Assembly: GCF_031119625.1 (NCBI RefSeq)
Contig: NZ_JAVHZV010000010.1
Location: 1-64,000, forward strand
Direction: 5' to 3'
DNA length: 64,000 nucleotides
Origin: Pseudomonas sp. G34
GTDB lineage: Bacteria > Pseudomonadota > Gammaproteobacteria > Pseudomonadales > Pseudomonadaceae
Shown here: positions 53,078 through 63,471 of the stretch, piece by piece
How the letters are laid out: each line of letters starts with the position of its first letter
Numbering within the stretch: the first letter of the stretch is position 1
Translations under genes and position numbers: made by a program
Notes under the pieces: model-generated
Databases searched by the model: none
The model's input: the letters and a program-made list of their open reading frames with translations, nothing else
Told to the model about the DNA's origin: nothing

Positions 53078-53974
53078 ATGAGCACCACCAACGAACGCAT
53101 CCAGCTGGGCGACCTGGTCTGCTGGCGCATCCAGCATGCCGGCGCCGAGCTGTTGGTCAGCGAACAAGGCGCGCAGATCCTGCGCTACCAGCCGGCCAAG
53201 GGCGAGCCACTGATCTGGCTCAGCGACGCGGCAGCCTATGAACGCGGCAAAAGCGTGCGCGGCGGCGTGCCGGTGTGCTGGCCCTGGTTCGGCGACCTGC
53301 AGCGCAACCCGGAGGCCATCCGCGCCGCGTACACGCGCCCTGAACAGGCTCCGGCCCACGGCCTGGTGCGCGACCGCGACTGGCAACTGATCGGCCTGAA
53401 CACCGAAGAAGACGGCGTGACCCTGTCGTTCGCCTTCGACAGCGCCGCCCAGCCGATCGCCGAATGGCCCCATGCCGCCGAGCTGCAGCTCGACATCCAC
53501 CTTGGCGAGCGCCTGAAACTCAGCCTCACCACCCGCAACCTGGGCGACGGCGAACTGCCGATCAGCCAGGCACTGCACAGCTACTTCGCGGTCAGCGATA
53601 TCCGCAAGGTACAGATCGAAGGCCTGGACGCCTGCCGCTACGTCGACACCCTGCAGGACTGGAAGAAAGTCCGCCAGAAAGGCGCGGTGACCTTCAGCGG
53701 TGAAACCGACCGCATCTACCTCGATACGCCGCAACAGCTGAGCATCGTCGACCCGGGCTGGAAGCGGCGCATCGTCATGCGCAGCGAAGGCTCGGCCTCG
53801 GCGGTGGTGTGGAACCCGTGGATCGCCAAGGCCAAGCGCCTCTCGCAATTTGCCGACGACGCCTGGCAGGGCATGCTCTGCATCGAGCACGCCAACGTGC
53901 TGGAGGATTCGCTGATCCTCGCCCCCGGGGCCGAATACCGCCTCGACGTGACGCTGTGGGCGCAGGCACTTTGA
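53078..53974 (+). CDS. D-hexose-6-phosphate mutarotase
   Basis: 298 residues of the aldose-epimerase-like YeaD family. Motifs: EQGAQILRYQPAKGEPLIWL, GGVPVCWPWFGD, APAHGLVRDRDWQL (catalytic His) and ISQALHSYFAVSDI (second His), with NPWIAKAKRLSQFADDAW. It interconverts anomers of hexose-6-phosphates. The gene stands alone between the dctM terminator and engB. Confidence 0.93.
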   Translation: MSTTNERIQLGDLVCWRIQHAGAELLVSEQGAQILRYQPAKGEPLIWLSDAAAYERGKSVRGGVPVCWPWFGDLQRNPEAIRAAYTRPEQAPAHGLVRDRDWQLIGLNTEEDGVTLSFAFDSAAQPIAEWPHAAELQLDIHLGERLKLSLTTRNLGDGELPISQALHSYFAVSDIRKVQIEGLDACRYVDTLQDWKKVRQKGAVTFSGETDRIYLDTPQQLSIVDPGWKRRIVMRSEGSASAVVWNPWIAKAKRLSQFADDAWQGMLCIEHANVLEDSLILAPGAEYRLDVTLWAQAL

Positions 53975-54059
53975 GGTGACGGGCAGTCAGGCTGCGCGGG
54001 CCAGCACGCCGCCAGCCTGATAGACTGCCGCGATGCACGCCCCATCACCGGATACCCCG

Positions 54060-54707
54060 ATGCACGCAAAGAACCCTGCAATCGGCTTGTGTCAGCAAGC
54101 CACCTTTCTGATCAGCGCCGCCAAGGTCGACCAGTGCCCGGACGACCAGGGCTATGAAGTCGCCTTCGCCGGCCGCTCCAACGCCGGCAAATCCAGCGCG
54201 CTGAACACCCTGACCCACGCCAGCCTGGCGCGCACCTCGAAAACCCCGGGGCGTACCCAGTTGCTCAACTTCTTCCGCCTGGATGACGAGCGCCGCCTGG
54301 TCGACCTGCCCGGTTACGGCTACGCCAAGGTGCCGATCCCGCTCAAGCTGCACTGGCAGAAACACCTCGAGGCCTACCTGGGCAGCCGCGAGAGCCTGCG
54401 CGGGCTGATGCTGATGATGGACATCCGCCACCCGCTGACCGAGTTCGACCGCATGATGCTCGACTGGTCCGGCGCCAGCGGCATGCCCATGCACATCCTG
54501 CTGACCAAGGCCGACAAGCTGGCCTTCGGCGCGGCCAAGACCACCTTGCTCAAGGTGCAGCAGGAGATCCGCAAGGGGTGGGGCGATCACGTCAGCATCC
54601 AGCTGTTCTCGGCGCCCAAGCGCATTGGCGTGGAGGACGCGCAAACCGTGCTGGGCCACTGGCTGGGCCTGATCGGCGAAGAAGACGACGACCAAGCCGA
54701 AGACTGA
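54060..54707 (+). CDS. engB: ribosome biogenesis GTP-binding protein EngB/YihA
   Basis: 215 residues from the ATG at 54060, chosen because [20 protein letters not shown] matches the family start; an ATG at 54033 would add nine residues. G motifs: [16 protein letters not shown] (P-loop), [22 protein letters not shown] (G3) and LLTKADKL (TKAD, G4). It acts in 50S assembly. Lies next to the ErsA candidate and polA, the same neighbourhood as yihA/spf/polA in enterobacteria. Confidence 0.95.
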   Translation: MHAKNPAIGLCQQATFLISAAKVDQCPDDQGYEVAFAGRSNAGKSSALNTLTHASLARTSKTPGRTQLLNFFRLDDERRLVDLPGYGYAKVPIPLKLHWQKHLEAYLGSRESLRGLMLMMDIRHPLTEFDRMMLDWSGASGMPMHILLTKADKLAFGAAKTTLLKVQQEIRKGWGDHVSIQLFSAPKRIGVEDAQTVLGHWLGLIGEEDDDQAED

Positions 54708-54717
54708 TGCGCTTGTA

Positions 54718-54798
54718 GTAGCCCGTGGTCGAGCGTAGCGACACCCGGGAGTAGCCACATGCTCTTCCTGGGTATCGCTGCGCTCAACGCCAGGCTAC
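54718..54798. repeat. paired GGGTATCGCTGCGCTC-type repeat, outward-facing
   Basis: Arms GTAGCCCGTGGTCGAGCGTA then GCGACACCCGGG, and CCTGGGTATCGCTGCGCTCA then ACGCCAGGCTAC. Same family as 11591-11666 and 20739-20816. Confidence 0.75.
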
Positions 54799-54804
54799 AT
54801 CTTG

Positions 54805-54831
54805 AAACGCCCCGCAAACGCGGGGCGTTTT
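54805..54831 (+). terminator. intrinsic terminator after engB
   Basis: AAACGCCCCGC / GCGGGGCGTTT, a perfect 11-bp stem with AAAC loop and TTTT tail. It can work in either direction. Confidence 0.88.
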
Positions 54832-54910
54832 GCGTTGCGCTCTGGCGAGGAGCGGCTAGGCTCCAGGGAGGAATGGGTGAACCAGGGCTGCCGGCACTTT
54901 TCTGCAGGCA

Positions 54911-55044
54911 AAAAAAACCCCGAACTTCGTATGGGGAGGGAGAAGATCGGGGTTTAAGGGTCTGAACCGCTAGGGCGGGGCTCAGATGTCTGCCAACACT
55001 TAACACAACAAAGGAGCATCGAAGGGCTTTATGGGCCATTCGTA
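54911..55044 (-). ncRNA. ersA: ErsA-like regulatory small RNA
   Basis: Minus-strand RNA of about 130 nt between engB and polA. The promoter at 55049-55076 has GAACTT, 17 bp, TCAGA (AlgU/sigma-22 consensus GAACTT-N16/17-TCtgA). It ends in an intrinsic terminator: AAACCCCGA paired with TCGGGGTTT around a loop containing CTTCTCCCTCCCC, then eight T (54911-54918). An inner hairpin CTGAGCC...GGTTCAG is present. ErsA of P. aeruginosa is about 132 nt, AlgU-dependent, located between engB and polA, and represses algC. Size, promoter, orientation and locus all agree. The exact 5' end (55041-55044) is estimated. The rest of 54832-54910 and 55077-55164 shows nothing further. Confidence 0.85.
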
Positions 55045-55048
55045 AACT

Positions 55049-55076
55049 CTGACCGGGCGTTCAGAAGTAAAGTTCA
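55049..55076 (-). promoter_or_regulatory. AlgU (sigma-22)-type promoter of the ErsA-like sRNA
   Basis: Minus strand: GAACTT at 55071-55076, 17-bp spacer, TCAGA at 55049-55053, matching the AlgU consensus in both boxes and spacing. Confidence 0.8.
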
Positions 55077-55164
55077 GCCGCCCTTAGATTCCTTTGTTTG
55101 GTCTTAATAACCATTAAGACCGCCTGGTACTAACTGATAACGGGACGCAGCACGCCCCGATCCA

Positions 55165-58026
55165 TCAGTGGGCTTCATCCCAGTTGTTGCCGACACCAAC
55201 CTCGACCAGCAGCGGTACATCGAGCTTCACGGTCTCGCCCATCAGCGGACGAATCTGTGCACTGACCTGCTCGACCAGGTCCTCACGCACCTCCAGCACC
55301 AGTTCGTCGTGCACCTGCAGGATCACCCGGGCGTCCAGCCCCGAGTCGGTCAGCCACTGGTCCACGGCGACCATGGCTTTCTTGATGATGTCCGCTGCGG
55401 TGCCCTGCATCGGCGCGTTGATCGCCGTGCGCTCGGCACCGGCGCGCTCCTGGGGGCGGCTGGAGTTGATCGCCGGCAGGTACAGGCGCCGGCCGAACAG
55501 GGTTTCCACGTAGCCCTGCTCCGCCGCCTGGCGCCGGGTACGGTCCATGTACTCGCGCACGCCGGGGTAACGGGCGAAGTAGGTTTCGATATAGGCCTTG
55601 GCGGTTTTGCTGTCGACGCCGATGTCCTTGCCCAGCTTCTGCGCGCCCATGCCGTAGATCAGCCCGAAGTTGATGGCCTTGGCGCTGCGTCGCTGGTCAT
55701 TGCTGACCTGATCGAGCTCGACCTTGAACACTTCCGCGGCAGTCGCGGTGTGCACGTCGAGGTTATCGCGAAAGGCGTTCATCAGCCCTTCGTCGCGCGA
55801 CAGATGGGCCATGATGCGCAGCTCGATCTGCGAATAGTCCGCGGCCACCAGCTTGTAGCCCTTCGGCGCCACGAACGCCTGGCGAATGCGCCGGCCCTCG
55901 GCACTGCGGATCGGGATGTTCTGCAGGTTCGGGTCACTGGACGACAGCCGCCCGGTGGACGCCACGGCCTGTTGATAACTGGTGTGGATGCGCCCGGTGC
56001 GCGGGTTGATCTGCTCCGGCAGGCGATCGGTGTAGGTGCTCTTGAGCTTGCTCAGGCTGCGGTACTGCATCAGCACCTTGGGCAGCTCGTAATCCTGCTC
56101 GGCCAGCTCGGCGAGTACCGCTTCGGCGGTCGAGGCCTGGCCCTTGGCGGTCTTGCTGAGAATCGGCAAACCGAGCTTTTCATAGAGAATGGCGCCGAGC
56201 TGCTTGGGCGAGCCGAGGTTGAATTCCTCCCCCGCCACGTCGAACGCCTGGCGCTCCAGGGCCACCAGCTTCTCGCCCAGTTCCTGGCTGTGCTCGCCGA
56301 GCAGCTTGGCGTCGACCAGCGCGCCATTGCGCTCGATGCGCGCCAGCACCGGCACCAGGGGAATCTCGATGTCGCGCAGCACGCTGGCCACGCTTGGCAC
56401 CTGTTGCAGGCGGCTCCACAGGTTCTGGTGCAGGCGCAGGGTCACGTCGGCATCTTCGGCGGCGTACGGGCCGGCCTGCTCCAGGGCGATCTGGTCGAAG
56501 GTCAGCTGCTTGGCGCCCTTGCCGGCGATGTCCTCGAAACGGATGGTGCTGTGGCCCAGGTACTTGAGCGACAGGCTGTCCATGTCGTGGCGGGTGGCGG
56601 TGGAATCCAGCACGTAGGATTCGAGCATGGTGTCGAAGGCCACGCCCTGCACGTTGATCGGCGTGGTGGCATTGGCCAGTACGTTGATGTCGTACTTGGC
56701 GTGCTGGCCGACCTTGGCCTTGGCCGGGTCTTCGAGAATCGGCTTGAGCGCGCGCAGCACGGCATCGCGATCGAGCTGCTGCGGCACGCCCATGTAGCTG
56801 TGGGCGACCGGCACGTACACTGCCTCGCCGGCCTTGACCGCGAACGACAGACCGACCAGCTGCGCCTGCTGGGCGTCGACGCTGGTGGTTTCGGTGTCGA
56901 AGGCGATCAGCTCGGCCTGCTTCAGGTCCTCCAGCAAGGTATCGAACTCGCCCTGTTCGAGAATCGTGCGGTACTCGCCGGCAACCATCGGCGCCTGATC
57001 ATCGGTCGCTGCCTGCTGTACGTCGGCGGCGGCTTCGACTGCCGGCACCTCTCCCGCAGCCTCGCCTGGCGCGCCACTAAAGAGGTCGCCGGCCGGCGGC
57101 GCGAGTTCGGACTTCGCGGCCGCCTTGGCCTTGGGCGCAGCGCCCTTGGTCTGGCGCAGCAGCTCGTCCAGCCAGCCCTTGAACTCCAGATTCTCGTAGA
57201 GCGGGCGCAGCACCTCGATATCCGGCTCGCCGGGCATCAGTTGCGAGCAGTTCAGGTCCAGCGGCACGTCCAGCTTGATGGTCGCCAGCTGGTAGGAGAG
57301 GTAGGCCATCTCGCGGTGTTCCTCGAGTTTGGCCGGCAAGGTCTTGGCGCCGCGAATCGGCAGGCCCGGCACCTTGTCGAGGTTGGCGTAGATCACGTCG
57401 AGGCCGCCGCCAATACCGACCAGCAGGCCCAGGGCGGTCTTCTCGCCAACCCCGGGCACGCCGGGAATGTTGTCGATCTTGTCGCCCATCAGCGCCAGGT
57501 AATCGATGATCAGCTCCGGGCCGACACCGAACTTCTCCTTCACCCCTTCGATGTCGTAGACGCTGCCGGTCATGGTGTTGACCAGGGTGACGTGCTTGCA
57601 CACCAGCTGCGCCATGTCCTTGTCGCCGGTGGAGATCACCACGTCGCGGCCCTCGGCGGCGCTCTGCCGGGCCAGGGTGCCGATCACGTCATCGGCTTCC
57701 ACGCCCTCCACGCACAACAGCGGCAGGCCCAGGCCACGCACGCTGGCGTGCAGCGGCTCGACCTGCAGGCGCAGCTCGTCGGGCATTGGCGGGCGGTTGG
57801 CCTTGTAGTCGGCGAACAGCTCGTCGCGAAAGGTCCCGCCCTTGGCGTCGAAGACCACCGCAAAGGGGCTGTCCGGGTACTGCCGACGCAGGCTGCGCAG
57901 CATGTTCAGCACACCCTTCACCGCTCCGGTAGGCAGGCCTTTGGAGTTGGTCAGGGGCGGCAGGGCGTGAAAGGCGCGGTACAGATAAGAGGAACCGTCG
58001 ACCAGGACGAGGGGAGCTTGGCTCAT
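55165..58026 (-). CDS. polA: DNA polymerase I
   Basis: 953 residues from the ATG at 58026 ([20 protein letters not shown]). Three domains: 5' nuclease (about 1-300; [44 protein letters not shown]), 3'-5' exonuclease (about 360-550; [20 protein letters not shown] with Asp/Glu ligands, [20 protein letters not shown]), and polymerase ([39 protein letters not shown] and [11 protein letters not shown]). A low-complexity Ala-rich linker (about 310-355) makes it longer than E. coli Pol I. It completes Okazaki fragment processing and repair synthesis. Divergent from the DUF2782 gene. Confidence 0.97.
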   Translation of the reverse strand: MSQAPLVLVDGSSYLYRAFHALPPLTNSKGLPTGAVKGVLNMLRSLRRQYPDSPFAVVFDAKGGTFRDELFADYKANRPPMPDELRLQVEPLHASVRGLGLPLLCVEGVEADDVIGTLARQSAAEGRDVVISTGDKDMAQLVCKHVTLVNTMTGSVYDIEGVKEKFGVGPELIIDYLALMGDKIDNIPGVPGVGEKTALGLLVGIGGGLDVIYANLDKVPGLPIRGAKTLPAKLEEHREMAYLSYQLATIKLDVPLDLNCSQLMPGEPDIEVLRPLYENLEFKGWLDELLRQTKGAAPKAKAAAKSELAPPAGDLFSGAPGEAAGEVPAVEAAADVQQAATDDQAPMVAGEYRTILEQGEFDTLLEDLKQAELIAFDTETTSVDAQQAQLVGLSFAVKAGEAVYVPVAHSYMGVPQQLDRDAVLRALKPILEDPAKAKVGQHAKYDINVLANATTPINVQGVAFDTMLESYVLDSTATRHDMDSLSLKYLGHSTIRFEDIAGKGAKQLTFDQIALEQAGPYAAEDADVTLRLHQNLWSRLQQVPSVASVLRDIEIPLVPVLARIERNGALVDAKLLGEHSQELGEKLVALERQAFDVAGEEFNLGSPKQLGAILYEKLGLPILSKTAKGQASTAEAVLAELAEQDYELPKVLMQYRSLSKLKSTYTDRLPEQINPRTGRIHTSYQQAVASTGRLSSSDPNLQNIPIRSAEGRRIRQAFVAPKGYKLVAADYSQIELRIMAHLSRDEGLMNAFRDNLDVHTATAAEVFKVELDQVSNDQRRSAKAINFGLIYGMGAQKLGKDIGVDSKTAKAYIETYFARYPGVREYMDRTRRQAAEQGYVETLFGRRLYLPAINSSRPQERAGAERTAINAPMQGTAADIIKKAMVAVDQWLTDSGLDARVILQVHDELVLEVREDLVEQVSAQIRPLMGETVKLDVPLLVEVGVGNNWDEAH

Positions 58027-58101
58027 GAGGGCAATCAACCTTTTCGGCGGGCGTGGCGCTAGAATACAAGGCACCGTTGATATCAAAGGGACAAGGTTAC
58101 C

Positions 58102-58386
58102 ATGGGACCATTCAATCGCTTGATCCTGCTTGCCGTGCTGGCAGCCGTGCCGTTCGCCGCGCAGGCCAGTGATGCGCCCTCGGCGGAGCCCGACGTAACC
58201 ATCCGCCAGGACGGCGACCGCACCGTGGAGGAGTACCGGGTCAATGGCTTCCTCTACGCCATCAAGGTCACCCCCAAGGGTGGCAAACCCTATTTCCTGG
58301 TACGGGCCGACGGCAGCGACGGCAATTTCGTGCGTTCCGATTCGCCGGATATGTTGATTCCGGCCTGGGAAATCTTCAGCTGGTAA
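58102..58386 (+). CDS. exported DUF2782 protein
   Basis: 94 residues. Signal peptide [16 protein letters not shown], cleavage near residue 22. Conserved core [20 protein letters not shown] and GGKPYFLV typical of DUF2782. Function unknown. Adjacent to polA (divergent) and 12 bp before thrB, the arrangement conserved in Pseudomonas. Confidence 0.88.
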   Translation: MGPFNRLILLAVLAAVPFAAQASDAPSAEPDVTIRQDGDRTVEEYRVNGFLYAIKVTPKGGKPYFLVRADGSDGNFVRSDSPDMLIPAWEIFSW

Positions 58387-58398
58387 GGCAGTCAATTC

Positions 58399-59349
58399 AT
58401 GTCGGTGTTCACCCCGCTGCAACGTCCGCAACTGGAAACCTTTCTCGCGCCTTACGGGCTCGGCCGCCTGCTCGACTTTCAGGGCATCGAGGCCGGCAGC
58501 GAGAACAGCAATTTCTTCGTCAGCCTGGAACAGGGCGAGTTCGTGCTCACCCTGATCGAACGCGGGCCGAGCGAGGATCTGCCGTTCTTCATCGAGCTGC
58601 TCGATGTTCTCCACGAGGCCGGGCTGCCGGTTCCGTATGCCTTGCGCACCGACAACCACGAAGCGCTGCGCAGCCTGGCCGGCAAGCCGGCGCTGCTGCA
58701 GCCGCGGCTGGGCGGCAAGCACGTGCGCGACGTCAACGCCCAGCATTGCCATGAAGTGGGCGAGCTGCTGGCGCGCATTCACCTGGCGACCCGCGACCAC
58801 CCGCTGCAGCGCAAGAGCGACCGCGGCCTGGAGTGGATGCTGCGCGAGGGCAAGGTGCTGGCAACCCATCAGGCCGCAGACGCCACCGCGCTGCTCGAAG
58901 ATGCGCTGGCAGAAATCGCCGCGCTGCAGGAGCAGGTGCGCAAACTGCCGCGCGCCAACCTGCACGCCGACCTGTTCCGCGACAACTGCATGTTCGAAGG
59001 CACCCACCTGAGCGGGGTGATCGACTTCTACAACGCCTGCTCGGGGCCGATGCTCTATGACCTGGCGATCACCGTGAACGACTGGTGCTCGGACCAAGCA
59101 GGCCGCCTGGATGAAGGCCGCGCTCGTGCCTTGCTGGGCGCCTATGCCGCGCTGCGCCCGTTCACTGCCGCAGAAGCGCAACTCTGGCCAGCCATGCTGC
59201 GCATCGCCTGCGTGCGTTTCTGGCTGTCACGCCTGATCGCCGCCGAGGCCTTTGCCGGGCAGGATGTGCTGATCCACGATCCGGGTGAGTTCCAGCGCCG
59301 CCTGGCGGCACGCCAGCAGGTCAGCCTGGCGCTGCCGTTCGCCCTGTAG
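58399..59349 (+). CDS. thrB: homoserine kinase
   Basis: 316 residues of the ThrB type that shares the aminoglycoside phosphotransferase fold, unlike the GHMP ThrB of E. coli. Motifs: [20 protein letters not shown], catalytic [16 protein letters not shown] and [19 protein letters not shown] with the Mg Asp. It phosphorylates homoserine for threonine synthesis. IlvA (20838-22352) uses that threonine for isoleucine. Confidence 0.94.
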   Translation: MSVFTPLQRPQLETFLAPYGLGRLLDFQGIEAGSENSNFFVSLEQGEFVLTLIERGPSEDLPFFIELLDVLHEAGLPVPYALRTDNHEALRSLAGKPALLQPRLGGKHVRDVNAQHCHEVGELLARIHLATRDHPLQRKSDRGLEWMLREGKVLATHQAADATALLEDALAEIAALQEQVRKLPRANLHADLFRDNCMFEGTHLSGVIDFYNACSGPMLYDLAITVNDWCSDQAGRLDEGRARALLGAYAALRPFTAAEAQLWPAMLRIACVRFWLSRLIAAEAFAGQDVLIHDPGEFQRRLAARQQVSLALPFAL

Positions 59350-59529
59350 GCGGACGCAAGATGTGACGTAATGGTGGCGCCTTGCCCAGGCGCCGCTCTT
59401 GTTCCCGGCAAACCCCTGCGCCTATGCTGCGGCTCTCAATCGCCTGCCGCCGGGGTCGCGCATCGCGCCCGCGGCAGGCCGTCATCATCGGCTCGTCCAA
59501 GGCGAGCCAGCTGCACGACAAGGGCCACC

Positions 59530-60189
59530 ATGCGATCACCCCAGCACCCTCGGCGCTCGACGCCTGTCACCTGGGCCCGGCGTGCCCTCGGCGCGCTCGC
59601 CTTGCTGGTGCTCGCCGTGCTGATCTGGAATGCCTGGGATCATCAGGCGTTCATCGCCTGGCGCGAAGAGGCCGGGGTGGTGCCGTTCTTTCTGGCCATG
59701 GGGCTGCTGCCTGCGCTGGGCGTGCCGATCACCCCGTTCTTCATCGTCGCCGGAGCGACCTTCGGTACCGCCGTGGGGCTTGCCGGCAGCGCCGTCGCCC
59801 TGTCGGCCAACCTGCTGCTCTGCTACTGGATCGCCCGCAGCGGCCTGCGCCCCTGGCTCGCCCGGCTGCTGGCGCGCACGCGCTATGAGATTCCCGATTT
59901 CGAAAAGGACGATGGCGCGCTGCGTTTCGCCCTGCTGGTCAAACTGGCCCCAGGTGTGCCGATCTTCATCAAGCATTACCTGCTGGGCATGGCCGGCGTG
60001 CCGTTCTGGATCTACTTCGGGGTCTCGGGGTTGATCACCGGGATCTACGCCGTTGGCTTCGTGGTGCTCGGCGAGTCGCTGCTCGAACATGACCTGGGCA
60101 ATGGCGCCATAGCGCTCGCCGTGCTGGCTGCGGCGGGCCTGGCGATCTACCTGTGGCGCCGACGCATGGCGGCCCGGCAAGCGGCCTAG
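59530..60189 (+). CDS. VTT-domain (DedA/TVP38-like) membrane protein
   Basis: 219 residues from the ATG at 59530. About five or six hydrophobic segments. The VTT core is visible: GLLPALGVPITPFFIVAGAT, FGTAVGLAGSAVALSANLLL and LVKLAPGVPIFIKHYLLGMA. The family includes lipid scramblases and flippases; substrate unknown. An upstream in-frame start at 59371 would add 53 Pro/Arg-rich residues and is not credible. The last 4 bases overlap the znuA stop on the other strand. Confidence 0.85.
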   Translation: MRSPQHPRRSTPVTWARRALGALALLVLAVLIWNAWDHQAFIAWREEAGVVPFFLAMGLLPALGVPITPFFIVAGATFGTAVGLAGSAVALSANLLLCYWIARSGLRPWLARLLARTRYEIPDFEKDDGALRFALLVKLAPGVPIFIKHYLLGMAGVPFWIYFGVSGLITGIYAVGFVVLGESLLEHDLGNGAIALAVLAAAGLAIYLWRRRMAARQAA

Positions 60190-61151
60190 AGCTTGCCGAG
60201 GCAGCCGCTGAAGCCATCGGCCAGGGTCTGCAGCATGGCCTGGTAACCGCCGGCATCGATGGGCGCGGCGCTGCCCATGGCGTCCAGCTCGGCCAGCGTC
60301 GCCGGTAGCCCCGCGGTCAGCGTTTCGGCCAGGCGCGGGCGCAGCGGCGGCTCACTGAACACGCAGCTCGGCCCCACTTCCTGCAAGCGCTCGCGCATGG
60401 CCGCCACATGCCGGGCGCCCGGCTGCACTTCGCTGGCAACGCTGAACACGCCGACATGCTTGAGGCCATAGGCGGCTTCGAAATAATCGAAGGCTTCGTG
60501 GAACACGAAATACGGCTTGTCTGCCAGCGGCGCGAGCTGTGCCCGCAGGCGCGGCTCCAGGGCATCCAGGCGCTTGCCGAACGACGCCAGGTTGGCCTGG
60601 TAACGCGCCGCGTTGGCCGGGTCGGCCTTGGCCAGATCCGCCGCCATGCGTGCCGCGATCACCCGGGCATTGGCCGACGACAGCCACAGGTGGGCGTCCA
60701 GGCTGCCGGGGCGATGGTCATGGTCGTGCTCATCCGGCGCTGCCTGGGCCTGTTCAGCCTCATGGCCATCGTGATCATGATCGTGATCGTGGCCATGCTG
60801 CTCGCCGAAGTGCCGCAATGTCATGCCCGGCAGGCTCTGCACGGCCACGCTGGGTTTCTCGCGGGTGGCCAGCACGCGGGGCATGAAGCCCTCCATGTCC
60901 GGGCCGATCCAGTACAGCAGATCCACCTCCTGCACCCGGCGCATGTCGGACGGGCGCAGCGCGTAATGGTGCGGCGACGCGCCCGCTGGCAGCAGCACCT
61001 CTGGCTCGCCCACGCCGTCCTGCACGGCAGCGGCGATCAGTTGCAGGGGCTTGATGCTGGTCAGCACACGCACCTCGGCCTGGGCGGTGCCGGCAGCGAA
61101 CAACAGGAAGGAGAACAGCAACGTAAACGGGGAGAGCAGGCGCGGCAACAT
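60186..61151 (-). CDS. znuA: zinc ABC-transporter substrate-binding protein
   Basis: 321 residues. Signal peptide LLSPFTLLFSFLLFAAGTAQA. Zinc-binding histidines are in GASPHHYALRPSDMRRVQEV (His60-type), SLDAHLWLSSANARV and FHEAFDYFEAAYGL. A histidine-rich loop (GHDHDHDHDGHEAEQ...DEHDHDH) sits at about residues 119-147, typical of ZnuA zinc capture. Divergent from zur with two Zur-type boxes between, so zinc repressed. Confidence 0.96.
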   Translation of the reverse strand: MLPRLLSPFTLLFSFLLFAAGTAQAEVRVLTSIKPLQLIAAAVQDGVGEPEVLLPAGASPHHYALRPSDMRRVQEVDLLYWIGPDMEGFMPRVLATREKPSVAVQSLPGMTLRHFGEQHGHDHDHDHDGHEAEQAQAAPDEHDHDHRPGSLDAHLWLSSANARVIAARMAADLAKADPANAARYQANLASFGKRLDALEPRLRAQLAPLADKPYFVFHEAFDYFEAAYGLKHVGVFSVASEVQPGARHVAAMRERLQEVGPSCVFSEPPLRPRLAETLTAGLPATLAELDAMGSAAPIDAGGYQAMLQTLADGFSGCLGKL

Positions 61152-61182
61152 AGGCAGGAGCGTCGATCAGAAGCGAATGGAA

Positions 61183-61195
61183 GTAATACAATAAC
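61183..61195. promoter_or_regulatory. Zur box 1 (znuA side)
   Basis: GTAATACAATAAC, a near-palindrome matching the gammaproteobacterial Zur core (GTTATAnTATAAC), 32 bp upstream of znuA. Confidence 0.75.
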
Positions 61196-61267
61196 ATCTC
61201 TTTCTGCCTCGCGTCGAAGCGCGCCGACCGGCAGGCGGGCCGATACGTGGCGCCGGGCGGTCAATGC

Positions 61268-61280
61268 GTAATAGAATAAC
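61268..61280. promoter_or_regulatory. Zur box 2 (zur side)
   Basis: GTAATAGAATAAC, 25 bp upstream of zur; differs from box 1 at one position. Confidence 0.75.
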
Positions 61281-61304
61281 GTCCTACGTTTCGAGGCCCA
61301 CGCC

Positions 61305-61805
61305 ATGTACAAACCCGCCAGCGTCGTGCCGCCACTGGCATCGCGCCCCCACGATCACTCCCACTGCGTCAGCCATGCGCTGGCCGAAGCCGAGGCCATC
61401 TGCGCCCGCCAGGGCCTGCGCCTGACCGCCCTGCGCAAGCGGGTGCTGGAGTTGGTCTGGGCCAGCCACAAACCGCTGGGCGCCTACGACATCCTTGCCG
61501 TGCTCAGCGAGGAAGACGGCCGCCGCGCCGCGCCACCCACGGTCTACCGCGCGCTGGATTTCCTGCTGGAAAACGGCCTGGTGCACCGCATCGCCTCGCT
61601 GAACGCCTTCGTCGGCTGCAGCCACCCGGCCCACGCCCACCAGAGCCAGTTCCTGATCTGCCGTAGCTGCAGCGCTGCCGTGGAGCTGGAGCAGACCGCC
61701 ATCAGCGACGCCATCGTGCGCGGCGCCAAGGGCGTCGGCTTCGTGGTGGAAAGCCAGACCGTCGAAGTCGTCGGCCTGTGCGCAGGCTGCCAGGGCAGCC
61801 AATGA
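61305..61805 (+). CDS. zur: zinc-uptake regulator Zur (Fur family)
   Basis: 166 residues. The winged helix ([40 protein letters not shown]) is followed by a dimer domain with a structural zinc site (CRSCSAAVE...CAGCQGSQ, two CxxC pairs) and regulatory His/Cys such as HPAHAHQS. It represses znuA and the zur-znuCB operon when zinc is plentiful. Known as Np20 in P. aeruginosa. Its stop overlaps the znuC start (ATGA). Confidence 0.95.
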   Translation: MYKPASVVPPLASRPHDHSHCVSHALAEAEAICARQGLRLTALRKRVLELVWASHKPLGAYDILAVLSEEDGRRAAPPTVYRALDFLLENGLVHRIASLNAFVGCSHPAHAHQSQFLICRSCSAAVELEQTAISDAIVRGAKGVGFVVESQTVEVVGLCAGCQGSQ

Positions 61806-62605
61806 GCGACGCGCTGATTCGCCTCGAAGGCGTGACCGTGGGTTTCAGCGGGCAGACCGTGCTGGACAAGGTCGCGCTGACCATCAACCCCGGCGAGATC
61901 GTCACCCTGATCGGCCCCAACGGCGCCGGCAAGACCACCCTGGTGCGCGCCGTGCTCGGCCTGCTCAGCGCGGACAGCGGCACGGTGTGGCGCAAGCCCA
62001 AGCTGCGCATCGGCTATATGCCGCAGAAGCTGCACGTCGACCCGACCCTGCCGCTCAGCGTGCTGCGCTTCCTGCGCCTGGTGCCGGGCGTGGATCGCGC
62101 CCGCGCCCAGGCCGCGCTGGCCGAAGTGGGCGCCAGCCAGGTGCTCGACAGCCCGCTGCAGGGGATTTCCGGTGGCGAGCTGCAGCGCGTGTTGCTGGCC
62201 CGTGCGCTGCTGCGTGAACCGCAGTTGCTGGTGCTCGACGAGCCGGTGCAGGGCGTCGACGTGGCCGGCCAGGCCGAGCTGTACCGGCTGATCACCCGCC
62301 TGCGCGACCGCCACGGCTGCGGCGTGCTGATGGTTTCCCATGACCTGCACCTGGTGATGAGCACCACCGACCAGGTGGTGTGCCTGAACCGTCACGTGTG
62401 CTGCTCGGGGCATCCGGAGCAGGTCAGCTTCGACCCGGCCTTCGTCGAGCTGTTCGGCCGCGATGCCCAGAGCCTGGCCGTCTATCACCACCACCATGAC
62501 CACGAACACGACCTCACTGGCGGCGTGGTCAGCGACAAACCGGGCCTGACCATTCATGGCCAGGTGCGCCCCCACGTACATGGAGACGGCTGCAAGCATG
62601 GCTGA
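61802..62605 (+). CDS. znuC: zinc ABC-transporter ATP-binding protein
   Basis: 267 residues from the ATG at 61802. Walker [21 protein letters not shown], signature [16 protein letters not shown], Walker [16 protein letters not shown], and switch His in MVSHDLHLV. The C-terminal tail is His-rich ([21 protein letters not shown]), perhaps zinc-sensing. Overlaps zur by 4 bp and znuB by 8 bp. Confidence 0.96.
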   Translation: MSDALIRLEGVTVGFSGQTVLDKVALTINPGEIVTLIGPNGAGKTTLVRAVLGLLSADSGTVWRKPKLRIGYMPQKLHVDPTLPLSVLRFLRLVPGVDRARAQAALAEVGASQVLDSPLQGISGGELQRVLLARALLREPQLLVLDEPVQGVDVAGQAELYRLITRLRDRHGCGVLMVSHDLHLVMSTTDQVVCLNRHVCCSGHPEQVSFDPAFVELFGRDAQSLAVYHHHHDHEHDLTGGVVSDKPGLTIHGQVRPHVHGDGCKHG

Positions 62606-63386
62606 TTTTCTGCTCAACGCCCTGCTCGCCGGCCTGGCCCTGGCCCTGGTCGCCGGCCCCCTGGGCTCCTTCGTGGTGTGGCGGCGCATGGCCTATTTCG
62701 GCGACACCCTGTCCCACGCCGCCCTGCTCGGGGTGGCGCTGGGCCTGATGCTGGACGTCAACCCGACCTTCGCGGTGACCGTCGGCTGCGTGCTGCTGGC
62801 GATCCTGCTGGTCACCCTGCAGACCCGCCAGCCCCTGGCCAGCGACACCCTGCTCGGCATCCTCGCCCACAGCACCCTGTCGCTGGGCCTGGTGGTGCTG
62901 AGCTTCATGCGCGACGTGCGCATCGACCTGATGGGCTACCTGTTTGGCGACCTGCTCGCTGTCAGCCCCACGGACCTCGCCTGGATCCTCGCCGGCAGCG
63001 CCCTGGTGCTGGTGCTGCTGGCGCTGATGTGGCGGCCGCTGCTGGCGATCACCGTGCACGAGGAACTGGCCCGGGTCGAAGGCCTGCCGGTGGCGGCGAT
63101 CCGCCTGGGCCTGATGCTGCTGATCGCCATCGTCATCGCCGTGGCCATGAAGATCGTCGGCGTGCTGCTGATCACCTCGCTGCTGATCATTCCCGCCGCC
63201 GCCGCCCAGCGCCATGCCCGTACGCCGGAGCAAATGGCTTTTGGCGCCAGCCTGTTGGGAATCGTCGCGGTGTGCTGCGGTCTGAGCCTGTCGTGGTTCA
63301 AGGACACCCCGGCCGGGCCGTCGATCGTGGTGTCGGCAGCCAGCCTGTTCCTGCTGAGCTTTCTGCTGCCACGCCGCAAGGCCTGA
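62598..63386 (+). CDS. znuB: zinc ABC-transporter permease
   Basis: 262 residues, about eight membrane segments, from the ATG at 62598 ([20 protein letters not shown]). ABC-3 family: [34 protein letters not shown] and [20 protein letters not shown] then [10 protein letters not shown]. Pairs with ZnuC and ZnuA. Confidence 0.96.
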   Translation: MADFLLNALLAGLALALVAGPLGSFVVWRRMAYFGDTLSHAALLGVALGLMLDVNPTFAVTVGCVLLAILLVTLQTRQPLASDTLLGILAHSTLSLGLVVLSFMRDVRIDLMGYLFGDLLAVSPTDLAWILAGSALVLVLLALMWRPLLAITVHEELARVEGLPVAAIRLGLMLLIAIVIAVAMKIVGVLLITSLLIIPAAAAQRHARTPEQMAFGASLLGIVAVCCGLSLSWFKDTPAGPSIVVSAASLFLLSFLLPRRKA

Positions 63387-63471
63387 CGCAGCCGCCGTGA
63401 TGGCACATTTGGTGGCCCGCCGGCCGCCGTGTAGAATTGCGTATTTTTTGCACAAACCGAGACCCGCAGCC

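Noticed and set aside
55168..58062. 964-codon open frame antisense to polA
   Set aside because: It mirrors the codon structure of polA, has low-complexity His/Gln/Leu/Val-rich translation and no domain; a shadow produced by GC-rich third positions.
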